From positions 452,392 to 473,058 of the forward strand of contig NW_003134350.1 in the NCBI RefSeq assembly GCF_000003605.2: DNA of 20,667 bases. The letters run 5' to 3'. The stretch is from Saccoglossus kowalevskii (lineage: Eukaryota; Hemichordata; Enteropneusta; Harrimaniidae). Position 1 is the first letter of the stretch. Every line of letters begins with the position of its first letter. The notes beneath the pieces were generated by a model. It saw nothing but the letters and a program-made list of their open reading frames with translations, did no database searches and was not told where the DNA came from. A program made the translations under genes and the position numbers. Below, in pieces: positions 9,667 to 20,000 of the stretch.

Positions 9667-12600
9667 CTATACAGGATAAACAAGTAAGAAATAGATGAAT
9701 TACTTTCACTGAGAATATAAGAATGTATTATCATATCAGATTTATAGGGTGGTCAACTATACTTGTGTGCGCAAGGCAAAACCTAACCAGAAAGCTCTCA
9801 AACAAATTAATATAGTGTAACAGAACAAAACATTGACAAATTGTAAGACATTTACCTCAGCGACAACTTTGTAAGCTGTAGCCATGCCTTCCCTGAGATC
9901 AGCTGGCTGATGAGCTAGTCTATGCTGCACGAACTGACCACCACTGCCATAGGTGTATCTTGAGACGCTGGGTCCCGGTGATACCATGTCGTAGGTCGTC
10001 TCAGCTACAGCCTAGGGAATTATACAAATGACAGAATGATCTAAATTACATTAATTATTAGATTTAGCTATTGGATTGAACCACGCTGACAAATGTTAAC
10101 TGACTGGTATTGAAAGATTCAGACAGAGCATAAAAAGAAAGGGAGTTGATTTTGTTGCAGCTTCTACCGCAACAGTAGACGTCACATTAGTTGAAATCAA
10201 AGAATCGTAATACTATACATGACATGTGTTGAACCAGAATGGATTCATATTTACCTGTACCGCTTGTACTAGTCTATTGGTAAGTTCTAAGGCAGACATG
10301 GCAGTGGATGTAGTAAATGAATGAGCACCTCTCTGTAGACCTCTAACGATGCGACCGTCTTTTTGATATTGCTCTATGGGTAATCTCACTAAATCAACCA
10401 CCCCTTGAACTGAAACCAATAACAAATTACACTGAAAATAGTAACTCTCAATTGAACGAGTCACTGGAAATGAAACCTGCTTGATATGTCCAAATTTTGC
10501 ATGAAATCATCAGAAAGCATCTTGCATCTGTTGAACACAAGTAAATCTTCAATTTACTGACATGCTATTTTAACATTCTGATTGTTTCTCTGTTAATAGT
10601 GTTTATATTAAGTTTCCTACTATGAAATTGACAACTGATAAAATCAGATATACGGTATATATATATGATGTAAAAACTTAAATATACATGTGTGAGGAAT
10701 GGTCTCCAATTGTCAAAACTTTTTACATTCATGCTGAAATAAAACATACATGATGCAAACTTCAATGACTCAGATGATTCAAAACTGATATAATTCAAAG
10801 TCAGATGACAACAGTCGTAGAAAAACACTAGGATTTTCAATTAATGGAAATGTCCAGTCAAATTTTAAAAATAATGGCCCAACTCAAAAGAAATTGCAAC
10901 AGAAGTCGACTGTTATTACGTACAAAAACTAGAGAAAAAAGGATATGAAATGTGTTTTTATGAAAACAACCAACAAGCAGTCTCTCAGTTCAGATAGCTC
11001 CACTGTTAGCAATTCACATTTCGATTTAAAAATTGAAAATATCATCACAAAATGAACGAATCTGAGATCGGTAAATATGAGGTACCTATATGTATAATTC
11101 ATAGCCATCAAAGTTGCAGTTTTCAACAATATCACTTTTTACCAAAAATTACAAAAATATTCATCAAAATTAGAGTTATCATCATGAAATAAACAAATCT
11201 GAGTGAGGTTTACCTGTAGTACCTATATGTATATTATGAAAGTAATCAGACTTCTGGTTTTCAATAAGAAGTCAAAAATATTCACCAAAATAAGGGAATT
11301 AAAGATATGATCATAAAATGAACAAATCTAAGAGAGGTCTACCCAAGGTACATATACACCAAGTATCATGGCAATCAGGCTGGTAGTTTTCAAGAAGAAG
11401 TAAAAAATGTAAAAAGTTGACCTGAACAGCTGATGACGATGGACAATATGATAAGCTTCGCCCAACAAAATCCACAGCTTAGCTTAAAAGAAGGCAGGTT
11501 TTATTTTGTGAAATGTGACGAAAGTAGTTCAAGGGGTTTAATAAGAATTCTGTGTTTAATATATTCACATTCACAGTACATGGTGATTGTATGATTACCT
11601 AGCTGTACAAGAGAGTGCATTGGTCCAACTCCACCTAGTATACTTGGTAACTGGTTATTTCTAATATCCGTCATCCATTCATTCAAAGCGTAATTCACCA
11701 CTTTATCTAAACCGAGTAATCTACAAGTAAATATTGAAATTGTATAAATTGCAACAACAAAAAAACATTCTAAATTTTAAGTAATCACTGTTTAAAAAGT
11801 AGCATGCAAAATAACTGGTGTGCACTAACCCCTGTCTGTGCTGGAACCTTTTCAACTTCAATTCAGAACAATTCAGTTGGCCAAGACCAATGAGAAGACC
11901 AGTAAATGTACCCTGTGATGAGAATTGTGAGCACTGTCAGAAAATGCAGGACATGAAATGCACATGGCTTACATCGCAGAGAATAACAGCTACTACATGT
12001 GGTTTAAATTAATAGTGAAAAATGATGTTACCTCTTCCAATGCTAAGTGTTTGCCTTGATAATCCAATCGTATAGGAACTTCTGGTGCAAAGCTGAAAGA
12101 CCTGAATGGAAAAAACACAATGAAAATAAATGATGTTGGTTATGTACTCTGAACAGGCATGATGGCTTAAAGTCAAAACAAAGATTCAAAATTCTGAACT
12201 CTATTTATAAAGTTCTGTTGTTATCAGAGCCGAAACTTGACTCCATCTGAAAATCACGCCCTCAATTTTTTCCCGGGACTGTCGCACAAGACTTGTATTT
12301 ACAAGTGACTTGACTATAAACATAAATTATGTTAGCCAATTCCGCACATAAATAGTTACTACAATAGTATTTCTATCCATACCAGAAACCACTTTTTGTT
12401 AGGTTAATATTTGGCGTGTATACAACAATTCAAATACTAGTATGATTCAACCATGCCTCAGCCCTCTGCACTGCTTCCCTAACCTGAGAAAAACAGTAAC
12501 AAACTAATTCATGAAGTAGTTCAGAAAATTAATTAAATGGCCAGAAAATAAATTATGCTTTATACTGCTGTCACTTTCGTGAGTGGAAAGTGAGTGTGAG

Positions 12601-15600
12601 TGGGCATTGTTTACAAAATAAAATAATCAAAAAAATATGCATTAAACATTAGGCAATCGGACTTGTGGTTTCAAGTAAAGTCGAAAATATTACTTTTTAC
12701 CAAAAATGACAAAAATATTCATCAAAATTACAAATTGAGGATATCATTACAAAATGAACAAATCTGAGAGAGGTTTACCTTAGGTACCTCATTGAAGCTA
12801 ACAGACTTGCGGTTTTTATCAAGTCAAAGATATCACTTTTTACTTTTAAGAAAGAGTTGCAAAAGTACGCAAATGGACGCCGGATGCCGTCGACGATGAA
12901 CAATCACTCATATGACAGCCTCCGCTCAACAAAGTCAACAGCAGAGCAAAAAAGTAAATCCTGGTCTTGTGGCTGAAAATCCTAGATTTTGACTGAATGT
13001 GTTTAGATGGAGAAATTTGCTGTCTTGTGCTGGCCCAGCTCATCTCAACTAATTTCATATGCTACTGAAAAAGAGCCATTGCTTAGAACAATGATTACCA
13101 AATATTGCGTATTATAACATATCAAATTGAACAATACCCCCTTCAGATGTCCCTGTTTGCTACACGAAGAAACAGTTCCTAATGGTGACTGAAGTACACG
13201 TCTGAAAACTAAAAAATGCATGCATTACACATCAATTTCACTAGTAAAATACAAATGCATTATTTTGTACCTGTAAAATACAGGTGGGTCTGCACTGACA
13301 ACTTTTGGTTCACTACCCTGCGCAATACAACTGGAGGTCACAGTGGATGTGCTGCTCTCTAGCTCCTGGGTATCACTGGATTGCAAAGATGACAATGATG
13401 ATGTATCATCTGTTGCTGTGACAACAGGTTGAACTGGTATTGGGAAAGCTGCCGGGGTACCTGAACTTACGTCTGCATTTGCTTTATGCTCTGTAATAAA
13501 CAATATTAGACCTGGTCTTGTGATAACAGTAAGATTTGTTTTTGCATATTTACAATATCTGCGCATGCACACCTTTCAAATTGACACTCAAGCTTATTGA
13601 GAATAAAAAATTCTAATTTATTCTTTTTGCTACATATGTCGGCAAATTGTTTATTAATCAACACACATTTTTTTTATAAGAGTTTGTTGAAAAACAATCG
13701 CCACAATCTGTCTACAAGGCATATAAAAGAAATAAATAGGATTTAAAAAACAAGAGAGAATCAAAGAAAGCTTAGAAAGAACTCTTGTGTGCTGAGAGTA
13801 TTGGGAACATGTTACAATTTAATTCAAAATTTAAGATTAGCCTTTCAAACAAGCTTTTTGAGATGTACAAGGGGGAAACAATATAGAATATAAAATACAT
13901 TTGATTTTCCTGAGCACCTCAACCTTAAGTTCAATTTAATTTTTTTTTTTGGATCTTAGATATTAGCTAATAAAAAATAGAAAATCAATAATCATGTTTT
14001 TCAAAAATAAACTAATCACGTCTCCAGAGCATCTATGAACCAACTTTAAATGAATTTATTGATTATACACATTATGCAACTTAGGCAATTAGTATGCTCA
14101 AATTTCAATCCATGCTAATCAGGTCTTAAGTATTGTTCCCAAGCACTTATATTAGTCTTATTGAAATGTAATTATTATGCAAATTAAGCAATATATTGTA
14201 TAGATTTCAACCCAAAATTAATTAGGTCTGTGCATTGTTTCAAGGCACGCAAAAATCATATTTCATTGTAATGTGATGATAAATTCTTAAAAAAATAGTG
14301 GAAAGTTGAAAAGTAAATAATTATGCAAATTAAATGACTAATATGCATGGATATTAACCCAAAAATTATCCGGTCTATGCATTGTTCAATAATATCTATG
14401 TACCAAGTTTCATTGAAATGCGATGATTATTACTTGAGATATCAGCGGAAAATTCAAAAAAATAAACTAATTATGCAAATTAGGCAATTAATATGCACAA
14501 GTTTTAAACTAAAACCAACTAGGTCTGTGCATTGTTACAGAGCATCTATGTACCACGTTTCACTGAAATGTGATGAGTAGTACTTGAGATATTAGTGAAA
14601 AAAAACATTATGCAAATTAGGGAACCAATATGCACAGACTATTACCCAAAACTGGTCAGCACATTGTCCCAGAGCATCTCTGTGAGTTTCATCAAAATCC
14701 AATGAATGAATATCCAATGAGTGGTTCTTTAGATAGCAGTGGAACAGTCATGAAACAGCTAAAAATTAGCTAATTATCATGCAAATTAGGTAATTAATAT
14801 GCATGGTTTTAAAACCAAAACCAAAATTTAGCACATTAGCTCAGAGCATCTATGCATCAAGTTTTATAAAAAACATATGGTTCTCAATATATCAGTGGAA
14901 CAGACAGACACACACACACATATATATATAGACACACTAACTGCAAAACTACTGACCTGCCAAATGCACTGGAACCACTCCATCAGATAAAGTACTGAAA
15001 AAGTCCCTCAGGAAAAAAAGTGAATCCTAGGAAAAGGAAAGAAGATACATAATCATGATACGCCTAGCTTGAGCACTACAATAATTTTCATTATCGTACC
15101 CATGTTATTGTACTCAAGTATTGTAGTGTGTTTGACCCTTGTAAAAACACAAATCAAATAATCGCTGAGCATATATGCTGTAGTGTACAAGGTTTGAGAA
15201 CCAAATACTGTATTTTGTTAATAACCTTATTATTGTACATTATATTTTTTAAGAAGCTGTAAACAAAAGGTTGGCTTAAATGTCACTTTCGCTTTCAGAA
15301 CTAGTTTGCCACCATGCTTTCAGTAACATACTCAAAATTTGCATAATAGATCAGTGGCTGGGATACTGCTGCCTTAATGAAACTTGTTGATAACCAAATA
15401 TTTTAAAAGTTCTACAACAGCACAATAAAGTTCTGAGTGAGTGTCTGCAATCCTGATCATAATGTCCCAGTACATGAAACTCGACTGAGTATTCCAGACG
15501 TATTTTGTGAATGACCTCATATTATGCAGATGATATACAACAGTTGCTGATAAGGTGACTATATTACCCTTCATTCACTCGCACAGATACAATGACAATT

Positions 15601-15765
15601 TAAGATGCTTTGCAAGACGAATCCATCAGTATAGGAATTTATCTGATCTTAGAGATCCCTTACCTGATCAATATTTAGCCTTAGCGGTTGTACAGCGACT
15701 CTAAGGCAACACTCTTCACGTGGTATAAGAGGATCAGGTCGGATATGTAAGAATTTGACCATTAG
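9436..15765 (-). CDS. ATG2: ATG2 homologue, C-terminal part (nine exons, 5' incomplete)
   Basis: Seen: nine exons at 15664-15765, 14957-15026, 13271-13490, 12032-12101, 11830-11912, 11599-11720, 10255-10409, 9856-10011 and 9436-9666 join in frame into 402 codons plus TGA. Every intron starts GT and ends AG, and the codon phases fit at each join. The joined protein follows animal ATG2 from the RPDP/EECCLRV region to the last residues, with landmarks LRLNIDQ, IRLDYQGKH, QLNCSELKLKR, YALNEW, GGVGPMHS, RLPIEQYQKDGR, HQPADLREG and ATEATSSVLGG. Known: ATG2 is a rod-shaped lipid-transfer protein that moves phospholipid from the ER to the growing phagophore and works with WIPI proteins and ATG9. Its C-terminal ATG_C region helps target membranes and lipid droplets. 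Animal ATG2 proteins are about 1,900-2,100 residues, so roughly 80 percent is absent here. Inference: a functional gene continuing beyond the window, although a truncated paralogue is not excluded. Confidence 0.93.
9856..10011 (-). CDS. ATG2: ATG2 exon, VSPGPS...PADLREG block
   Basis: This exon has 52 codons, is phase 0 at both ends, and has acceptor ccctag and donor gtaaat. It encodes AVAETTYDMVSPGPSVSR, then a short Gly/Ser-containing stretch, then HRLAHQPADLREGMATAYKV. The HRLAHQPxDLREG motif is diagnostic for ATG2. Confidence 0.93.
10255..10409 (-). CDS. ATG2: ATG2 exon, RLPIEQYQKDGRIVRG block
   Basis: This 155-nt exon has acceptor ggtttcag and donor gtaaat. It encodes QGVVDLVRLPIEQYQKDGR, RGLQRGAHSFTTSTAMSALE and LTNRLVQAVQ. 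The repeated short amphipathic and hydrophobic stretches are typical of the ATG_C domain, which in studied ATG2 proteins carries a membrane- or lipid-droplet-binding helix. That role is inferred from the family. Confidence 0.93.
10995..11487 (+). mobile_element. Tandem-unit element, copy A (in ATG2 intron)
   Basis: It starts at TAGCTCCACTGTTAGC and ends near the AAGCTTCGC...CACAGCTTAGCT hairpin at about 11454-11484. Between these lie about three diverged units of roughly 130 nt. Each unit holds phrases such as atcatcacaaaatgaacaaa, ggtacctatatgtat and a tail near gcaatcagactt. The left end pairs with the right end as a short inverted repeat. It lies wholly inside the intron between ATG2 exons 11599-11720 and 10255-10409, antisense to the gene. 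Confidence 0.6.
11599..11720 (-). CDS. ATG2: ATG2 exon, YALNEW...GGVGPMHS block
   Basis: This 122-nt exon has acceptor cttgtag and donor gtaatc. It encodes LLGLDKVVNYALNEWMTD, then NNQLPSILGGVGPMHSLVQL. The motif order is exactly that of animal ATG2. It enters with the third base of a Gly codon and leaves after one base of a Val codon, matching its neighbours. Confidence 0.93.
11830..11912 (-). CDS. ATG2: ATG2 exon, GTFTGLLIGLGQLNCSELKLKR block
   Basis: This 83-nt exon is bounded by tcacag and gttagt, starts in phase 0 and ends after two codon bases. It encodes GTFTGLLIGLGQLNCSELKL followed by KRFQHRQG, a very well conserved ATG2 stretch that starts the folded ATG_C region. The flanking introns are short, 119 nt upstream and 109 nt downstream in the transcript. 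Confidence 0.92.
12032..12101 (-). CDS. ATG2: ATG2 exon, PEVPIRLDYQGKH block
   Basis: This 70-nt exon has acceptor ccattcag and donor gtaaca. It reads SFSFAPEVPIRLDYQGKH and then LALEE. The RLDYxGKH motif is a hallmark of the ATG2 C-terminal region. Another AG lies 7 nt into the exon, but only the first acceptor keeps the frame with the preceding exon. Confidence 0.9.
12571..12593. repeat. Perfect 8-bp hairpin in ATG2 intron
   Basis: TCACTTTC at 12571-12578 and GAAAGTGA at 12586-12593 pair perfectly across a 7-nt loop. It lies about 55 nt before tandem-unit copy B. Confidence 0.6.
12650..12952 (+). mobile_element. Tandem-unit element, copy B (5' truncated, in ATG2 intron)
   Basis: This is the same family as copy A. 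One complete unit and part of another begin at ggcaatcggacttg and are followed by the shared end: ggacgccgg, caatcactcat, then TCCGCTC...ACAGCAGAGC. The left terminal motif (TAGCTCC) is missing, so this copy is shortened. It lies in the intron between ATG2 exons 13271-13490 and 12032-12101. Confidence 0.55.
13271..13490 (-). CDS. ATG2: ATG2 exon, Ser/Thr-rich variable linker
   Basis: This 220-nt exon encodes about 73 residues. Most are a low-complexity stretch rich in Ser, Thr, Ala, Pro and Val (for example TDDTSSLSSLQSSDTQELES), ending in the conserved PPVFYR. Known: this part of ATG2 is poorly conserved between animals and is probably a disordered loop on the rod. It enters in phase 1 and leaves in phase 2 at a gtacaa donor. 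A second donor-like GAC|GTAAGT lies inside the exon about 20 nt after its start; its use would cause a shift or skip. Confidence 0.85.
14041..14930 (+). repeat. Diverged tandem array with ATGCAAAT units and microsatellite tail
   Basis: Six units are marked by ATGCAA at 14074, 14177, 14323, 14473, 14610 and 14779 (spacing 103-169 nt, mostly 137-150). Shared phrases are TTAGGCAATTAATATGCA, AGGTCTGTGCATTGT, GAGCATCTATGTACCAAGTT and TACTTGAGATATCAG. The array ends in cagtggaacagacagacaca followed by (CA)n(TA)n. It fills most of the intron between ATG2 exons 14957-15026 and 13271-13490. It is a different family from copies A-C but has the same plan of core units plus simple repeat. Confidence 0.7.
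14905..14930 (+). repeat. (CA)n(TA)n microsatellite
   Basis: Ten or so CA and TA dinucleotide units close the tandem array inside the ATG2 intron. Confidence 0.85.
14957..15026 (-). CDS. ATG2: ATG2 exon, DSLFFLRDFF block
   Basis: This 70-nt exon follows a pyrimidine-rich acceptor (ttttcctag) and ends at a gtcagt donor after one base of a codon. It encodes DSLFFLRDFFSTLSDG and continues to HLA. The DxLFFLxDFF motif sits directly after LNIDQ in ATG2 of other animals, and that order is kept here. Confidence 0.9.
15664..15765 (-). CDS. ATG2: ATG2 exon (first one visible)
   Basis: This exon has 34 codons, is bounded by ttttcag on the 5' side and gtaagg on the 3' side, and is phase 0 at both ends. 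It reads LMVKFLHIRPDP, then PREECCLRV, and ends PLRLNIDQ, which matches the segment just before the DxLFFLxDFF block in animal ATG2. It is the most upstream exon I could identify. Nothing in 15766-20667 matches the preceding ATG2 sequence. Confidence 0.9.
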
Positions 15766-17930
15766 CTGAAAATAAGTACATGTCACAGTGAAATAGTTGA
15801 CATACACATTATCCTGATGGAAGGTATTATTATTAACATGTCGTTTGACATTAACAACAGCTGGAAGCCGGATACAGGAAGCAGGAAGAGCTTTGAACTC
15901 ACAATGGGTATTAAGCGCCTAAGGAAAATAATTTCCCAATTTAATATTAGATGTGTATCCCACGCAAGCGTATATTTCTCCGACACAGTATTACAGTACC
16001 TTTTTTCAAATCAAGTACTTACAATTTCAGTTAGAGAATATATCAAGATTTCAGGTTAAAATTTGTAATCTGAGATCTTAATTAATAACGAATTCTCATT
16101 TTTTTTTTCTCTGTTGCGTTTTACCAAAGGAAGAAAAATTAGTTTACCAATAAATCACATTGAATTGCAGGAAAAATTTTTTTTTTTCTTTTAAATGCTT
16201 GTAAATGATCACCATCATTGTAACCTATGACTGTATCTATAGTCACAAAGATTGCACCTCTTTCGTCACTAGTATTCAAATCTAGTGAATATGTGCACAC
16301 AATTTATACAGATGTAAGCACATGATTTGGATACATAAACATGTATCTTGTATTAAATATTACCTGCCAAAAACATGAAAGAAATGTGCATTTTTGGAAC
16401 AATTTTAATAGAATTCAATGCTAAAGCATCATTTGAAAAAAAAAATAGTTTTTATTATAATTTCCAAATAATTATAGCATACTTGTTTACTTTTTGCATG
16501 CAGTAGTGACTGATAGGCAAGAAAACAACAATGTTGTTGTTTGCTGCTATGGTTAATTAATATTAATGTATGTGTTCCTGTTATTAATGAGTCAGTGGTG
16601 ATGTCACTGTCTATAACTACACATCACCTAAATGAAATTTGAGTTTCTACCATATAAAAATTGATAATAAATGGCTGAAAAATCACCATTACATGTGGAT
16701 AGATTTCATTTAAAATGTTATGGGAAATTGATTATGTCAGTTTTTAAATGATTCAGATTCAAAATTACCGAGTGCTGGCCACTTTGTTTTAGTGACATGC
16801 ATGACAATTCATGTTCAAACTTTATATATTTCTTAAACTTGAGAACTCACAGGAACTCAAACAAAACACATAATACACTCTTGATTATAGCAACTGTATT
16901 ATATTTTAAAATGATAGACAGCTTATTAACTATTACTAAAGTTGAGGTATAACATTACAGTAATTTAAAATCATGTCTGCATATTGTAATAAAATTATCT
17001 TATTTATGTATTTGATAATTATCTAGTCATCAATCATTTGTGTTTAACCATCTCAAAAAAAGAAGTGAGGAAAAACAAGTTAACAATGTCGCAATATATA
17101 AGTTATGTAATAATAAACTATATAGATATTGCTAATTATACTATTAAAATAATGTGATTGCTCTTATATTTTTCTGTTTAATCATCAAATTTCAGCGGCA
17201 AAACTACTAAAAATAAAATAACATATGAGGTTATACTGCACTATCCGAATAAAAGACCTTAGAGAGTAATTTAATTTAGTAGTCAACATCTGGGTATGTT
17301 TGATGGAAATATTTTCATTTGCATCAGCCCCCCCCCCCCCCCCGAGTTTTTAATCAGAAGGCTCAATCTAGAAAGTTGGCAGTTATAAATCATAATCTTT
17401 CAAATATAGTCAGGCCTTTGGATTATGACCAGGATTTGTGTTTAAAGAAAAAAATCAAAAAACATCTGGATGATTTGACTGTGAATCATATCATAAATTG
17501 GGATGTATGTGTAGGTGAATGTTTAATACATTTAAAATACCCTTAGGTAAATGAATAGATCTGATTTACTCATATCTAATCTGTCTTGCAGGGCCACACA
17601 AAAAACTGCATGGATACCGTGTATGCTTTTTATAGGCATGTGGTGACAATCCAGCAAAGAAGAGATGAGATAAAATGTTGTTTAACATACTGAATAATCC
17701 CTTTGTTATATAATATTATTTTTTTTCTTTTATTGTAGTTTGTTTCAATATGAATATGCATTGTCATAATTAATTTTTAATACAAACAAGTTTTAGGATT
17801 GAAACAGAAGTGGGAAAGCTGATGTAAATATCTTACAAAAACATTGGTGCCTAATTTGTTTAATTATTTATACTCATTGTGTGACTTATGTATTATTTGA
17901 AAAGTAAAACAAGCAACCTGTCGGCTGAGA
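15766..17930. other. AT-rich stretch upstream of first visible ATG2 exon
   Basis: This should be intron if the gene is complete. I searched the minus strand for the preceding ATG2 segment and found none. The 80-codon plus-strand frame at 15817-16059 and the 67-codon minus frame at 15783-15986 overlap each other and match nothing I know. Confidence 0.55.
17328..17343 (+). repeat. Poly-C run of 16
   Basis: Sixteen C in a row in AT-rich DNA. Length may be unstable or a sequencing estimate. Confidence 0.9.
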
Positions 17931-18586
17931 TAGCTTCACTGTTAGCAATGCACATTTCAATTAAAGAACAGAAGATATAATTAGAAAATTAACAATATGT
18001 ACAGTATCAAAGCAATCGGACTGGCTGTTTTCAACAAGAGTACAAAAATATCACTTTTCACCAAAAATGACAAAAATTGTCATTAAAATTAGATAATTGA
18101 AGATATCATCATGAAATGAACAAATGTAGTATCTATATATGTAATATCAAAGCAATTGAACTTGTGGTTTTCAACAAGGAGTCGAAAATATCACTTTTTA
18201 CCAACAATTACAAAAATATTCACCAAAATTAGAGAATTAAAGATATTATCACAAAATGACAAATCTGAGAGAGGTCCACATGTAGTGCCTATATATGTAA
18301 TATCAAAGCAATTGAACTTGCAGTTTTAAAAAGAAGTCAATAATATCACTCGAAAATATGACAAAAATATTCATCAAAATTAGAGAATTGAAGGAAACAT
18401 CATGAAATGAACAAATCTAAGAGAGATATACCCAAGGTACATATACACCAAGTATCAAAGCATTCAGGCTTGTAGTTTTCAAAAAGAAGTCTAAAAAGTA
18501 AAAAGTTGACACAGACGGTGACGGACGCCAGACAATCACTCATTTGATAAGCTGCGCTCGAGAAGGTCAGGTCGACAGCGGAGCTA
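17931..18586 (+). mobile_element. Tandem-unit element, copy C (most complete)
   Basis: It begins TAGCTTCACTGTTAGC at 17931 and ends GACAGCGGAGCTA at 18574-18586. The end is the reverse complement of the start apart from two or three bases (TAGCTCCGCTGTC). Inside are four units marked by atcaaagca at 18006, 18146, 18302 and 18454, a period of 140-156 nt. After the last unit comes a short run with ACGG spacing (gacggtgacggacg), then catttgataagctgcgctc. The layout (TIR-like ends, core tandem units, ACGG microsatellite trace, terminal hairpin) resembles pearl-type/Helentron-related non-autonomous elements of molluscs. That family link is inference. Confidence 0.65.
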
Positions 18587-20000
18587 AAAAAAGGTCCTCT
18601 AGGAATAACTATCACGTTGCAAGCTCTTTGTATGCAAATCAACTCAAATAGTGATTGGTGGAATGCATGAAAATCAGAGTTGACATAGCATATGACAATG
18701 GACAGATATTGAATTGCCAAAGAATGTAACAGTACTGTTGCTGCTGAGAATCTACATCTTCAAACACTGCAATCTGTGTTTTTAAATTAGTATTATACAA
18801 ATTCCTGTGAATTTTGGATTTCATTTGTCGAATGAACTGTTTGTCAAATACAGAATACATATGTATACATAATAATATGCATAATAAATATAATGTATAC
18901 ATAATACAAAATGTGGATGCATTGTTTTGCTTTTTATGTATTTTTGCATTGTTTTTGTTTTGATAACTGTTTTAATAACAACTTTGTTATTGGCTTCAGA
19001 TCTAGAGCAAAAGTTTTGCACCCAATTCATAGGAGTTCTTATATTGATTATCTGACATCTTGTTTTCTGTAAAGATTTTATTGGTAGGTTTGCAAATGTG
19101 TATCAGACTGTGCAACAACTCTCTCCATGAGTTTGCATTGAAACTCAGTCTAGTATTCCCATGAGATTTGGGAGATACATTACCAAGGATATTATTACAA
19201 GATAAATCATTTGCTTCATTGAACACATACAACAATGCATATTTCCACTGAGATCAGTGACCTTTGAATGTGTATCACCAGTGATCAGTCAAGCAGAATC
19301 AGTCAAAAAATTTTATCAGATTTTTACTACTACTTTTTAAATTTTTGCATGATATTTTCACACAGGACATCTGTCGTTTGAACTAAGAGAAGATTTTATA
19401 CAGAAGAATTAGGTGACCAAGGTTGGTAAAGTTTGGCATAGAATTAGTAAAGTTATTGTGCACACATTAACAATTATTAAAGGGGAACTAAATAGAGCCT
19501 ATTTTGGTGTTTGTATTTATCAAGTTATGTATATTGATTATAAATTTGAAAACAAAAATAAAAAAAAAATGATTATCTTCAGAGTTATGATGATTTAAAT
19601 ATGAGAAACCATAAACCTGCGAAGGACTTCCGTTTGCGCCATCTTGCCATAAAAAAACGCCCTCATGAGGTATAAACAGGTAAGGTAACAAAGCATGATG
19701 ACGAAATAGTATCTGATTAAATATAAGCAACTTAAGGAGCCATAGTTGGCTGGATGAGTGAATTGACTTCTAGTCTAGGTTGTTTCGACTTTTACGTTAA
19801 TGTTATTTACAAGCATATCAACATACAAACATTATGGATGTGCGATTGATCGAGACAGGCATTTTGTTTTGTTTTTTGTCTAACTGTCTAATAAATGCTG
19901 TTTCCAGTACTGCACTGTTTCCAGTATGCAATCTTGAGTTCGTAGGGTGGTGGTGGAAACATTTTCGTCCATGTATTCATGTCACAGGAACACCAAGCAG
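18587..20000. other. AT-rich non-coding stretch
   Basis: No convincing exon. Several short frames on both strands overlap. The only marked item is the motif pair at 19626-19645. Confidence 0.5.
19626..19645 (-). promoter_or_regulatory. YY1-like and ETS-like motifs side by side
   Basis: The minus strand reads AAGATGGCGC followed by AAACGGAAGT. The first half resembles a YY1 site and the second an ETS/GABP site, a pairing common in TATA-less animal promoters. Only a short ORF follows. A repeat-borne origin is equally possible. Confidence 0.25.

Noticed and set aside
9352-9687. Plus-strand open frame of 111 codons
   Set aside because: It is the antisense shadow of the last ATG2 exon.
11818-12012. 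Plus-strand open frame of 64 codons
   Set aside because: It overlaps the ATG2 exon at 11830-11912 on the opposite strand, which has clear homology.
12420-12490. Minus-strand stretch after an acceptor-like ctcag, reading VREAVQRAEAWLNHT
   Set aside because: The flanking ATG2 exons already join in phase without it, it soon meets a stop, and it does not match ATG2.
14347-14580. Plus-strand frame of 77 codons with two similar halves (MHCSIISMYQVSLKCDD)
   Set aside because: The internal similarity only reflects the tandem DNA array; not a protein repeat.
14041-14930. Regular repeats considered as a CRISPR array
   Set aside because: Units are about 140 nt, diverged along their length and contain no short identical repeat with unique spacers; the DNA is eukaryotic.
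15783-16059. Overlapping frames on both strands just upstream of the first ATG2 exon, considered as the preceding ATG2 exon
   Set aside because: Neither translation resembles the ATG2 segment expected before that exon.
17319-17546. Plus-strand frame of 75 codons starting MHQPPPPP
   Set aside because: The proline run comes from the poly-C tract; the rest is AT-rich with no similarity I know.
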